Assembly: GCF_036421855.1 (NCBI RefSeq)
Contig: NZ_JAZGOK010000017.1
Direction: 5' to 3' (one strand)
DNA: 46,604 bases
Origin: Georgenia_B sunbinii
GTDB taxonomy: Bacteria > Actinomycetota > Actinomycetes > Actinomycetales > Actinomycetaceae
Shown here: positions 23,794-31,635 of the stretch, piece by piece
Position numbering within the stretch: position 1 is the stretch's first letter
How the letters are laid out: each line of letters opens with the position of its first letter
Program-made: the position numbers and the translations under genes
The notes under the pieces: generated by a model
What the model saw: only the letters and a program-made list of their open reading frames with translations
Told to the model about the DNA's origin: nothing
Databases searched by the model: none

Positions 23794-25119
23794 ATGCAGA
23801 TCTCAGTGATTGGTTGTGGGTACCTGGGTGCGGTGCACGCGGCGTCGATGGCGGAGCTGGGCCACGACGTCGTGGGGATCGACGTCGATGCGGCCAAGGT
23901 CGCGTTGCTGTCCCAGGGCCGGGCCCCGTTCCACGAGCCGGGCTTCGACGAGCTGCTGGGGCGCCACGTGGCCTCGGGCAGGCTGCGGTTCTCCACCGAC
24001 TACGCCGACGCCGCGCACGCGCAGGTCCACTTCGTGGGCGTGGGCACCCCGCAGAAGGAGGACTCCTTCGCCGCGGACCTCACCTACGTCCACGCCGCGT
24101 TCACCTCGCTCCTGCCCCACCTGAAGCCCCACCCCGACGGCCCCACCCTGGTGGTGGGCAAGTCCACCGTCCCGGTCGGCACCGCTGCCGAGCTCGCCGA
24201 CCCCATCCACGCCGCCGGCGCGGTCCTGGTGTGGAACCCCGAGTTCCTGCGCGAGGGCTTCGCCGTGCAGGACACCATCTCCCCCGACCGCATGGTCTAC
24301 GGCCTGCCCACCGAGCCCGCCGCCCACGCCGCCGGCCAGCAGGTGCTGGACCAGGTCTACGACAACCTCATCACCCACCAGCAGATCCCCCGGATGGTCA
24401 CCGACTACGCCACCGCCGAGCTGGTCAAGGTCGCCGCCAACTCCTTCCTGGCCACCAAGATCTCCTTCATCAACGCCATGGCCGAGCTGTGCGAGGCCAC
24501 CGGCGCCGACGTCACCCAGCTCGCCCAAGCCATCGGCTACGACGACCGCATCGGAGCCAAGTTCCTACGCGCCGGCATCGGCTTCGGCGGCGGCTGCCTG
24601 CCCAAGGACATCCGCGCCTTCATGGCCCGCGCCGGCGAGCTCGGCGTCGACCAGGCACTGACCTTCCTGCGCGAGGTCGACTCCATCAACGACCGCCGCC
24701 GCGACCACGTCTTCAACCTCGCCACCCGCGCCCTGGGCGGCAACGTCGCCGGCAAGCGCGTCGCCGTCCTGGGAGCCACCTTCAAGCCCGACACCGACGA
24801 CCTGCGCGACTCCCCCGCCCTGGACATCGCCGCCCGCCTCACCGGCGCCGGCGCCGACGTCGTCATCACCGACCCCCAGGCCGGCCCCATCCTGCGCCGC
24901 ACCCGACCCGACATGACCGTCGCCGAGACCGCCACCGAAGCCATCACCGGCGCCCAGCTCACCCTCCTGCTCACCGAGTGGACCGACTTCCGCCAGCTCG
25001 ACCCCACCACCACCCACCCCCTGCCCGCCAACGCCACCATCATCGACGGCCGCAACGTCCTCGACCCCCAGCAGTGGCGCGACGCCGGCTGGACCTTCCA
25101 CTCCATCGGACGCCCGTAG
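23794..25119 (+). CDS. UDP-glucose/UDP-sugar 6-dehydrogenase
   Basis: A 441-residue NAD-dependent nucleotide-sugar dehydrogenase oxidising C6 to a uronate. Seen: Rossmann QISVIGCGYLGAVHAASM, GVGTPQKED, VGKSTVPVGT, NPEFLREGFAVQD, KVAANSFLATKISFINAM, catalytic Cys in GIGFGGGCLPKDIRAF and GATFKPDTDDLRDSPAL. Length and motifs fit UDP-glucose dehydrogenase (Ugd/TuaD). UDP-GlcNAc dehydrogenase (WbpA-like) is an alternative, and would supply the substrate for the Wbp-like genes at 27510-30195. The ATG at 23794 is the start of the Rossmann strand. Its 3' part uses almost exclusively C-ending codons. Confidence 0.92.
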   Translation: MQISVIGCGYLGAVHAASMAELGHDVVGIDVDAAKVALLSQGRAPFHEPGFDELLGRHVASGRLRFSTDYADAAHAQVHFVGVGTPQKEDSFAADLTYVHAAFTSLLPHLKPHPDGPTLVVGKSTVPVGTAAELADPIHAAGAVLVWNPEFLREGFAVQDTISPDRMVYGLPTEPAAHAAGQQVLDQVYDNLITHQQIPRMVTDYATAELVKVAANSFLATKISFINAMAELCEATGADVTQLAQAIGYDDRIGAKFLRAGIGFGGGCLPKDIRAFMARAGELGVDQALTFLREVDSINDRRRDHVFNLATRALGGNVAGKRVAVLGATFKPDTDDLRDSPALDIAARLTGAGADVVITDPQAGPILRRTRPDMTVAETATEAITGAQLTLLLTEWTDFRQLDPTTTHPLPANATIIDGRNVLDPQQWRDAGWTFHSIGRP

Positions 25120-25162
25120 TGGCGGGCATACTGGGTGCTCGCGATCTTCGGAGGGTGACGAC

Positions 25163-26155
25163 ATGCATGTTCTGGTGACCGGCGGTGCTGGCTTCATCGG
25201 GGCGAACTTCGTGCGGCAGACCGTCGCCGAGCGCCCCGACGCCACGGTGACCGTGCTCGACAAGCTCACCTACGCCGGGAGCGCGTCGTCCATCGAGGGG
25301 GTCGAGCGAGTGACGCTGGTGACCGGTGACGTCGCCGACGCCGACGTCGTCGACCCGCTGGTGGCCGAGGCGGACGTCGTCGTGCACTTCGCGGCGGAGT
25401 CGCACAACGACAACTCGCTGCGTGACCCGTCGCCGTTCGTCCGGACCAACCTCATCGGGACCTTTACCCTGCTCGAGTCGGTCCGGCGCCACGGCACGCG
25501 CTACCACCACATCTCCACCGACGAGGTGTACGGCGACCTCGAGCTCGACGACCCGGCGAAGTTCACCGAGACCACGCCGTACAACCCGTCCTCGCCGTAC
25601 TCGGCGACCAAGGCCGGCTCCGACCTGCTCGTGCGGGCCTGGGTGCGGTCCTTCGGGATCGCTGCGACGCTGTCGAACTGCTCGAACAACTACGGGCCGT
25701 ACCAGCACATCGAGAAGTTCATCCCGCGGCAGATCACCAACCTCATCGACGGCGTCCGCCCCAAGCTGTACGGCGCCGGGCAGAACGTGCGCGACTGGAT
25801 CCACGTCGTCGACCACAACCGGGCGGTGTGGGACATCATCGACCGCGGCGAGATGGGCCGGACCTACCTCATCGGCGCCGACGGCGAGCTGAACAACAAG
25901 CAGGTCGTCGAGCTCATCCTCGAGCTCATGGGCCGCGAGCCCGACGACTACGAGCACGTCGCCGACCGCCCCGGCCACGACCTGCGCTACGCCATCGACA
26001 ACACCGCGCTGTGCGAGGAGCTCGGCTGGCGCCCGCAGTTCGCGGACTTCCGCGACGGCCTGCGCAACACCATCGAGTGGTACCGCGCCAACGAGGCGTG
26101 GTGGCGCCCCGCCAAGGCCTCCGTCGAAGCCGGCTACGCCGCCACCAACCAGTAG
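25163..26155 (+). CDS. rmlB: dTDP-glucose 4,6-dehydratase
   Basis: A 330-residue extended SDR enzyme making dTDP-4-keto-6-deoxyglucose. Seen: VTGGAGFIGANFVR, FAAESHNDNS, ISTDEVYGDLEL (Asp-Glu pair), catalytic YSATKAGSDLLVRAW, NCSNNYGPYQHIEKFIPR and VRDWIHVVDHNRAV. The ATG at 25163 has GGAGG 8 nt upstream. It lies 43 nt after the UDP-sugar dehydrogenase and may be co-transcribed. A variant repeat element and a long hairpin follow it. Confidence 0.96.
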   Translation: MHVLVTGGAGFIGANFVRQTVAERPDATVTVLDKLTYAGSASSIEGVERVTLVTGDVADADVVDPLVAEADVVVHFAAESHNDNSLRDPSPFVRTNLIGTFTLLESVRRHGTRYHHISTDEVYGDLELDDPAKFTETTPYNPSSPYSATKAGSDLLVRAWVRSFGIAATLSNCSNNYGPYQHIEKFIPRQITNLIDGVRPKLYGAGQNVRDWIHVVDHNRAVWDIIDRGEMGRTYLIGADGELNNKQVVELILELMGREPDDYEHVADRPGHDLRYAIDNTALCEELGWRPQFADFRDGLRNTIEWYRANEAWWRPAKASVEAGYAATNQ

Positions 26156-26180
26156 CCCGGACCCCTCCGCGCCCCCCGCT

Positions 26181-26277
26181 TTCGCGCCGAGAGCAGGATT
26201 ACCCACGGGCGAGCCCCTTCTCGCGCCGAGAGCAGGATTGTCCACGGGCCAGATCCGCGGACAATCTCGCTCTCGGC
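26181..26277 (+). repeat. Variant extragenic repeat with long inverted copy
   Basis: Two copies of the unit GAGAGCAGGATT(G/A)(T/C)CCACGG (26189 and 26228, each preceded by CGCGCC) lie after the rmlB stop. The second ends in TTGTCCACG (26238-26246) and is followed by an inverted copy, making a hairpin at 26225-26277. The units are diverged relatives of the 18-bp repeats elsewhere (compare the last unit at 15146). Confidence 0.75.
26225..26277. terminator. Long hairpin between convergent rmlB and fpg-like genes
   Basis: Arms 26225-26247 and 26255-26277 pair over 23 positions (20 Watson-Crick, one G-U, two mismatches) around a 7-nt loop. It is the inverted part of the repeat element and is a plausible bidirectional terminator for the convergent genes. 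There is no poly-U run. Confidence 0.55.
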
Positions 26278-26348
26278 ACCATGGGGGCCAGCGCGGGCGA
26301 GCACGAGCGGGTGCGCGGGCGATGACCGCGCGGGCGGCCGAGGGGACG

Positions 26349-27218
26349 TCAGCGCAGGAGCTTGGACATCCGGCGGTCGGCCAGCCGCTTCCCGCCGGTC
26401 TGGCAGGTGGGGCAGTACTGCAGCGAGGAGTCGGCGAAGGACACCTCGGCGACGCTGTCACCGCAGACCGGGCACGGCTGCCCGGTGCGGCCGTGCACCG
26501 CCATGCCCGAGCGCTTGACGTCCTTGAGCTCCGCCGCCGCCTTGCCGGCCGCCGCCCGGATCGCGGCGTCGAGCACCGCGGCGATGCTGTCGAACAGTCG
26601 GTCGCGGGCGTCGTCGTCCAGCGACCGGGTGAGGGCGAACGGGCTGAGCCTGGCGGCGTGGAGGATCTCGTCGGAGTAGGCGTTGCCGATCCCGGCGATC
26701 ACACCCTGGTCTCGCAGCAGGCCTTTGACCTGCTGGTTCTTGGCGTCGAGCAGGCCGTCGAAGAGCTCCCGGGAGAACGCCTCGGCGAGCGGATCCACGC
26801 CGAGCGAGGCGATCCGCTCGACGTCGGCCGGCTGCCGGACGACGTGGATCGCCAGGCTCTTCTTCGTGCCGGCCTCGGTGAGGTCGAAGGCGCCATCGTC
26901 GAGCACCAGGCGGGCTGCCAGCCCCGACCGCCCGGCTCGCGGAACGCCGACCGGGGCGGTGTCGTGCCACCGCAGCCAGCCGGCCCGCGCGAGGTGGAGG
27001 ACGAGGTGCAGGTCGCCGTCGGGTGTCTGCGTGGCGACGTCGATCCACTTGCCGTGCCGGTGCACGCCGCTGACCGTGGCGCCAACCAGTGCCGTCGGCG
27101 GCGGGTCGTAGGTCTTCAGCGCCGGGAAGGAAGTGACGTGCACAGCGCGCACCAGCCGGCCCGTGGTGCGGGCGGCGAGCACCTGCACCAGGGCTTGCAC
27201 CTCCGGCAGCTCGGGCAC
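26349..27218 (-). CDS. Fpg/Nei-family DNA glycosylase
   Basis: A 289-residue base-excision repair glycosylase/AP lyase. After initiator removal the N-terminus is PELPEV, the catalytic proline-glutamate of the family. Other signs: KTYDPPP near the lysine loop, the helix-two-turn-helix block DQGVIAGIGNAYSDEIL, and the C-terminal zinc finger CPVCGDSVAEV...CPTCQ. Formamidopyrimidine or oxidised-pyrimidine specificity cannot be settled by eye. The GTG start at 27218 is preceded by CAGACT plus 6 nt. It is unrelated to its sugar-pathway neighbours. Confidence 0.93.
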   Translation of the reverse strand: MPELPEVQALVQVLAARTTGRLVRAVHVTSFPALKTYDPPPTALVGATVSGVHRHGKWIDVATQTPDGDLHLVLHLARAGWLRWHDTAPVGVPRAGRSGLAARLVLDDGAFDLTEAGTKKSLAIHVVRQPADVERIASLGVDPLAEAFSRELFDGLLDAKNQQVKGLLRDQGVIAGIGNAYSDEILHAARLSPFALTRSLDDDARDRLFDSIAAVLDAAIRAAAGKAAAELKDVKRSGMAVHGRTGQPCPVCGDSVAEVSFADSSLQYCPTCQTGGKRLADRRMSKLLR

Positions 27219-27230
27219 CAGAGCAGTCTG
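27219..27230 (-). promoter_or_regulatory. Leaderless-type -10 of the Fpg/Nei gene
   Basis: CAGACT (27230-27225), 6 nt, then the GTG start at 27218. Confidence 0.4.
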
Positions 27231-27298
27231 GCAGAGGCCTCCGAGCCTGGACAGGCCCGGTGGCGAGCGTCGTCCTGGGCGGATCAGCGCCGCGGCAG

Positions 27299-27497
27299 CG
27301 TGGACAATCCCGCTGTCGGCGACAAACCTGCTGTCGGTGACAAGTCGGCTGTCGGCGACAAGTCTGGTGTCGGTGACAAGTCGGCTGTCGGTGACAAGTC
27401 TGCTGTCGGCGACAAGTCTGCTGTCGGTGACAAGTCGGCTGTCGGTGACAAGTCGGCTGTCGGTGACAAGTGTGCTGTCGGCGAGGAGACTGCTGTC
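27299..27497 (-). repeat. Extragenic array of eleven 18-bp units
   Basis: Eleven 18-bp units (period starts at 27300, 27318, 27336 and so on to 27480) have the reverse-strand consensus GGKGACAAGTCKGCTGTC. Read on the minus strand the array begins 12 bp after the stop of the Gfo/Idh gene and ends in TTGTCCACG (27307-27299). Units 3, 5, 8 and 9 are identical. Because 18 bp is six codons, it gives an open frame of SPTADL repeats, which I do not regard as a gene. Confidence 0.9.
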
Positions 27498-27509
27498 GGT
27501 GCAGGGCGG

Positions 27510-28496
27510 TCAGAGGGTGACGGTGCGGGCCTCACGGGCGGCGGTGAGGATAGCCTCGACGACGGTGAGTGTGTGGACGCCCTCGGTCATGGTGACGATG
27601 TCGCCGCCGTTGCCCAGGACGGCGTCGCGGAAGTGCTCCTGCTCGACGGCGAGCGGCTCGCGCTTGGCGATGGCGTAACGCACGACGTCGCCCTCGGTCA
27701 CGCCGCGGAAGGCCGCGACCCGGTCCCAGGCGGTGGGCACAGTGCCGTTGGCGTAGAAGGTGAGGTCGCCGGCCATGGTGTCGGCGACGAACGCGCCGCG
27801 CTCCCCGGTGACCACGGTGAGGCGTTCCTTGATGGGCGAGAGCCAGTTGACCACGTGGGACACGATCACCCCCGACTCCAGCCGGCCGGTGGCCACCATC
27901 ATGTCCTCGTGCTCGCGCCCCGAGCGGTGGGTGACCTGCGCGCTGACCGAGGCGTACCGGCTGCCGGCGACGTAGGTAGTGAGGTCGACGTCGTGGGTCG
28001 CCAGGTCCTTGACCACCCCGACGTCGGAGATCCGCGACGGGAACGGGCCCTGCCGGCGGGTCTGGATCTGGTAGACCTGCCCGAGCTCACCGGCGGCCAG
28101 CCGGTGGCGCAGCTCCAGGATCGCGGGGTTGCACCGCTCGACGTAGCCGACCGCGCCCACCAGCCCGGCGGTCTCGAACGCCGCGGCGACCCGCCGACCG
28201 GCGCCGGCGGTGTGGGCGATCGGCTTCTCGATCATGGTGTGGACACCGGCGGCGGCCAGCGCGAGGCCGACCTCCTCGTGGTAGATCGTGGGCACCGCGA
28301 CCATCGCGGCGTCGATCCCGGCAGCGATGAGTGCCTCGGCGTCCGGCAGCACCGGCAGCCCGCCGGCCACCCCGAAGGTGTCCCCGGCCGGGTCGGCGAC
28401 CGCGACCAGCTCGACGCCGGCCGTCTGGCGGATCACCCGGGCGTGGTGGCGGCCCATCGACCCCAGCCCGATCAGTCCCACCCGCAGGTCAGCCAT
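27510..28496 (-). CDS. Gfo/Idh/MocA-family sugar-nucleotide dehydrogenase (WbpB/WlbA-like)
   Basis: A 328-residue NAD-dependent oxidoreductase. Seen: LRVGLIGLGSMGRHHARVI, the signature HTMIEKPIAHT, GYVERCNPAIL, and DLATHDVDLTTYV (conserved Asp-x3-Asp/His region). It is the last of three overlapping genes; its ATG at 28496 overlaps the aminotransferase stop. With that aminotransferase and acetyltransferase it makes a WbpB-WbpE-WbpD set. Those enzymes oxidise C3 of a UDP-N-acetylglucosaminuronate, transaminate it and N-acetylate it. Specificity is inferred from this context. Confidence 0.88.
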   Translation of the reverse strand: MADLRVGLIGLGSMGRHHARVIRQTAGVELVAVADPAGDTFGVAGGLPVLPDAEALIAAGIDAAMVAVPTIYHEEVGLALAAAGVHTMIEKPIAHTAGAGRRVAAAFETAGLVGAVGYVERCNPAILELRHRLAAGELGQVYQIQTRRQGPFPSRISDVGVVKDLATHDVDLTTYVAGSRYASVSAQVTHRSGREHEDMMVATGRLESGVIVSHVVNWLSPIKERLTVVTGERGAFVADTMAGDLTFYANGTVPTAWDRVAAFRGVTEGDVVRYAIAKREPLAVEQEHFRDAVLGNGGDIVTMTEGVHTLTVVEAILTAAREARTVTL

Positions 28497-29599
28497 CACG
28501 CACCCGCCCCGACCGCGGCGTTGACCCCGGCCACGACGCGCTCCAGGTCTCCCTGGCTCAGCGAGGGGTGGACCGGCAGCGAGATCACCTCGGCGGCGGC
28601 CTTCTCGGTCTGCGCGAGCTCCAGCCCCGGCGCGAACCGCGCCAACGACGCCAGCCGATGGTTGGGGATCGGGTAGTACACCCCGCACCCCACCTGGTGC
28701 TCCTCACGCAGCGCGGTGACGATCCGGTCGCGCTCCGTCGCCTCGACCCGGATCGTGTACTGGTGGTAGACGTGCACCGCCCCGGGCGCCACCGCCGGGG
28801 TCACCACACCGCGCAGGTTCGCGTCCAGGAACGCCGCGTTCGCCTGCCGGGCGGCCGTCCAGCCGGCCAGCCTGCCCAGCTGCACCCGCCCGATCGCGGC
28901 ATGGATGTCGGTCATCCGTACGTTCAGCCCGATCACCTCGTTGGCGTACTGCTGCTCCATGCCCTGGTTGCGCAGCAGCCGCACCGCCCGCGCCACCTCG
29001 TCGGACGCGCACGCCACCATTCCCCCCTCACCGGAGGTCATGTTCTTCGTCGGGTAGAGCGAGAACATCGCGAACTTCCCCCACGTGCCCACCATCTGCC
29101 CGTCCAGGCTCGCGCCGTGCGCCTGGGCCGCGTCCTCGAAGATCGCCAGCCCGAGCTCGGCCGCGATCGCCGACAGCTCGGCCATCGCGGCCGGGTGCCC
29201 GTACAGGTGCACCGGCATGATCCCGACCGTCCGGTCGGTCACCGCCGTCCGCACCGCCGCCGGGTCCAGCCCGAAGTAGTTCGGCTCGATGTCGACGAAC
29301 ACCGGCGTCGCGCCCGTCAATGCCACCGAGTTGGCCGTCGCCGCGAAGGTGAACGACGGCACGATCACCTCGTCACCAGGGCCCACCCCGCACGCCAGCA
29401 GCCCGACGTGCAGCCCCGCCGTCCCCGAGCTCACCGCCTGGCACCGGCGCCCCGGCACCAGCGCCGCCCCGAACTCCTCCTCGAACGCTGCCACCTGCGG
29501 CCCCTGCGCCACCATCCCGCTGCGCAGCACGGCGTCCACCGCCGCCCGCTCCTCGTCGCCGATGATCGGCTTCGCGGCGGGAATCATCGGAAGACTCAT
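28496..29599 (-). CDS. DegT/DnrJ/EryC1/StrS aminotransferase (WbpE-like)
   Basis: A 367-residue PLP-dependent sugar aminotransferase. Seen: IPAAKPIIGDEERAAV at the start, SSGTAGLHVGLLACGVGPGDEVIVPS, VHLYGHPAAM, FEDAAQAHGA (PLP-contacting Asp) and SLYPTKNMTSGEGGM with the Schiff-base Lys, then GLNVRMTDIHAAIG. The ATG at 29599 overlaps the acetyltransferase stop (ATGA). Its context predicts 3-amination of a UDP-3-keto-N-acetylglucosaminuronate; glutamate is the usual donor. Confidence 0.92.
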   Translation of the reverse strand: MSLPMIPAAKPIIGDEERAAVDAVLRSGMVAQGPQVAAFEEEFGAALVPGRRCQAVSSGTAGLHVGLLACGVGPGDEVIVPSFTFAATANSVALTGATPVFVDIEPNYFGLDPAAVRTAVTDRTVGIMPVHLYGHPAAMAELSAIAAELGLAIFEDAAQAHGASLDGQMVGTWGKFAMFSLYPTKNMTSGEGGMVACASDEVARAVRLLRNQGMEQQYANEVIGLNVRMTDIHAAIGRVQLGRLAGWTAARQANAAFLDANLRGVVTPAVAPGAVHVYHQYTIRVEATERDRIVTALREEHQVGCGVYYPIPNHRLASLARFAPGLELAQTEKAAAEVISLPVHPSLSQGDLERVVAGVNAAVGAGA

Positions 29600-30195
29600 G
29601 GTGCGGTCACCTCGTGGAGTGCGTCGTCGTGGAGTGCGTACTGCTGGTCGGTGACGGGGCAGCGCAGGCCGCCGTCGTCGTCGGGCACGAGCCGGTGGCC
29701 GGCGCGGCCGACCCAGCCGATCTGCCGGGCGGGGACGCCGGCGACCAGCGCGTAGGGCGGGACGTCGCGGGTGACGACGGCGCCGGCGGCCACCGTCGCC
29801 CACGCGCCGACGTGGACCGGGGCGACGCAGACGGCGCGGGCGCCGATCGACGCGCCCTCGTCGATCCGCACGCCGACGGGCGCCCAGTCGGCGGCGGACT
29901 TCGCCGTGCCGTCGGGGTTGATGGCACGGGGATGGGTGTCGTTGGTGAGGACCGCGGCGGGGCCGATGAACACGCCGTCGGCCAGCTCGGCGGGCTCGTA
30001 GACCAGCGCGTAGTTCTGCACCTTGCAGTTGCGGCCCAGCCGCACACCGCTGCCGATGTACGCGCCGCGGCCGATGACGCAGCCGTCGCCGACGACGGCG
30101 CCCTCGCGGACCTGGGCCAGGTGCCAGACCGACGCACCGTCGCCGATGACGGCGTCGGGTGAGACGTCGGCGGTCTCGGTGATTCGGGCGGCCAT
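29596..30195 (-). CDS. Left-handed beta-helix N-acetyltransferase (WbpD/WlbB-like)
   Basis: A 199-residue hexapeptide-repeat acyltransferase. Seen: repeated I/V-G-x-x-A/S units (VIGDGASVWHLAQVREGAVVG), KVQNYALVYEPAELADGVFIGPAAVLTNDTHPRAINPDG and VAAGAVVTRDVPPYALVAGVPARQIGW. The TNDTHPRA block is characteristic of the enzymes acetylating UDP-3-amino-N-acetylglucosaminuronate. It is the first gene of the trio. GGAAGGAC lies before the ATG at 30195, and a TAGCCT -10 candidate is at 30238-30233. Confidence 0.9.
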   Translation of the reverse strand: MAARITETADVSPDAVIGDGASVWHLAQVREGAVVGDGCVIGRGAYIGSGVRLGRNCKVQNYALVYEPAELADGVFIGPAAVLTNDTHPRAINPDGTAKSAADWAPVGVRIDEGASIGARAVCVAPVHVGAWATVAAGAVVTRDVPPYALVAGVPARQIGWVGRAGHRLVPDDDGGLRCPVTDQQYALHDDALHEVTAP

Positions 30196-30277
30196 GCTGT
30201 CCTTCCGGTCGCTGCCACGGCTGATCCGCCTCAGGCTATCCGAGCGCGCGACGCCCCCGCCCACCACACGTCCTCCC

Positions 30278-30349
30278 GCCGAGATACCCGATCTCGGCAG
30301 GACACGCCGCTCCGGGGCACCCCATCCCGCCGAGATACCCGATCTCGGC
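30278..30349. promoter_or_regulatory. Pair of identical palindromes between divergent genes
   Basis: Two identical 21-bp palindromes, GCCGAGAT-ACCCG-ATCTCGGC, at 30278-30298 and 30329-30349, start 51 bp apart. The second ends 12 bp before the glycosyltransferase ATG and directly precedes its AAGGAGG ribosome site. They could be operators for a dimeric repressor, RNA hairpins occluding translation, or a repeat element. Confidence 0.55.
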
Positions 30350-30361
30350 GAAGGAGGCACA

Positions 30362-31111
30362 ATGAGCGCCATGTCCACGCCGTCGCTCCCGCCGCGCCGC
30401 GCGGACGACGTGGCCGGTCCCGACGACGTGGCCGAGCACGGCCGGCTCGACGACGCCTGGCTGGTGGTTCCGCTGTTCCAGGAGGAGCAGGTCATCGGTG
30501 ATGTCATCGCGCTTGCGCGGCAGACCTTCCCGAACGTCGTGTGCATCGACGACGGCTCCACCGACCGCTCCGCCGAGCGCGCTCGCGACGCCGGCGCCGT
30601 CGTCGTGCACCACCCGATCAACCTCGGGCAGGGGGCGTCGCTGCAGACCGGCATCAGCTGGGTGCTGGCCGAGACCGACGCCGAGTACCTGGTCACCTTC
30701 GACGCCGACGGCCAGCACCAGGTCAGCGAGGCGGCGGCGATGGTCCGCCGGGCCCACGACGAGGGGCTCGCCGTCGTCTTCGGCTCCCGGTTCCTCGACG
30801 ACCGCACCCGTCCCGGCCTGCTCAAGCGGATAGTGCTCACGCTCGCGGTCTGGGGGACGAACCGGTCGACCGGGCTGCGGCTGACCGACGCCCACAACGG
30901 GCTGCGAGTCATCCGGCGCGACGCGGCCACCGCGCTCGACCTGCACCAGGACCGGATGGCCCACGCCAGCGAGATCGTCAGCCAGCTGGGGCGCACCGGG
31001 CTACCGTGGCGCGAGCACCCCGTGCACGTGCTGTACACCGACTACTCGCGCGCCAAGGGCCAGTCCCTGCTCAACTCGGTGAACATCCTCGTCGACCTGC
31101 TCTTCCGCTAG
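30362..31111 (+). CDS. Family 2 glycosyltransferase (polyprenyl-phosphate-sugar synthase type)
   Basis: A 249-residue GT-A enzyme. Seen: WLVVPLFQEEQVIGDVI, VVCIDDGSTDRSAE, HPINLGQGASLQTGI and TFDADGQHQVSEA (DxD-like metal site), as in dolichol-phosphate-mannose-synthase-like enzymes. A disordered stretch of about 25 residues precedes the domain. The ATG at 30362 has AAGGAGG upstream. The DUF2304 gene follows after 14 nt, a frequent pairing in polysaccharide loci. It probably charges a lipid carrier with a sugar or extends a glycan on the inner membrane face. Confidence 0.9.
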   Translation: MSAMSTPSLPPRRADDVAGPDDVAEHGRLDDAWLVVPLFQEEQVIGDVIALARQTFPNVVCIDDGSTDRSAERARDAGAVVVHHPINLGQGASLQTGISWVLAETDAEYLVTFDADGQHQVSEAAAMVRRAHDEGLAVVFGSRFLDDRTRPGLLKRIVLTLAVWGTNRSTGLRLTDAHNGLRVIRRDAATALDLHQDRMAHASEIVSQLGRTGLPWREHPVHVLYTDYSRAKGQSLLNSVNILVDLLFR

Positions 31112-31125
31112 CCGCAAGGACCGTC

Positions 31126-31560
31126 ATGCCCGAACAGCTCGTCATCCAGATCCTGCTCCTCGTGGGGATCGGGGGCGTCGCGGCCCTGCTCACCCGCAGC
31201 ACGGCCGATGCCCGGCACCAGGCGATCCGGCGGATCCTGCTCGTCGGGTTCGTCGCCGTCGCCGCGCTGTCGGTGCTGTTCCCCGACTGGCTCACCTGGC
31301 TGGCGGGACTGGTCGGCGTCGGGCGTGGCACCGACCTGCTCGTCTACGCGCTGGTCATCGCGTTCCTCTCCTCGGCGGCCACCACGTATCGCCGGCTCAG
31401 CTCGCTCGACCGCAAGATCACCCTCCTCACCCGGGAGCTGGCGCTCGCCCGCGCCCGCCTCGACGACACCACCGCGGCCGTGGAGCACGCCGTCGAGGAG
31501 CCGGCGACCGGCCGGGACGACGGCGCCACCGGGCCGGACCTGCGTGGCCATGCCCGCTGA
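31126..31560 (+). CDS. DUF2304 small membrane protein
   Basis: A 144-residue protein with three predicted membrane helices (LVIQILLLVGIGGVAALL, ILLVGFVAVAALSVLF, LLVYALVIAFLSSAATTY) and a charged C-terminal helix (SLDRKITLLTRELALARAR) that may form a coiled coil. The order and lengths fit DUF2304. It lies in one operon with the glycosyltransferase and may be its membrane partner. No enzymatic motif is seen. Confidence 0.82.
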   Translation: MPEQLVIQILLLVGIGGVAALLTRSTADARHQAIRRILLVGFVAVAALSVLFPDWLTWLAGLVGVGRGTDLLVYALVIAFLSSAATTYRRLSSLDRKITLLTRELALARARLDDTTAAVEHAVEEPATGRDDGATGPDLRGHAR

Positions 31561-31621
31561 TCTGCACAACCTCTCCACCGGCGCACCACCGGGCTGCCGC
31601 CGGTGCGGCGTGCCGGCCATC

Positions 31622-31635
31622 TAGAATCGTCGATT
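31622..31635 (+). promoter_or_regulatory. Leaderless-type -10 of the first LCP gene
   Basis: TAGAAT (31622-31627) lies 8 nt before the GTG at 31636, with no ribosome site between. Confidence 0.5.

Noticed and set aside
27284..27535. Minus-strand open frame encoding (SPTADL)n
   Set aside because: Produced by an 18-bp repeat being a multiple of three. The same repeat elsewhere falls in different frames between genes, and there is no ribosome site.
26238..28676. An 812-codon plus-strand open frame
   Set aside because: It runs antisense through the Fpg/Nei and Gfo/Idh genes and the repeat array; its product includes artefactual VGDKSA repeats.
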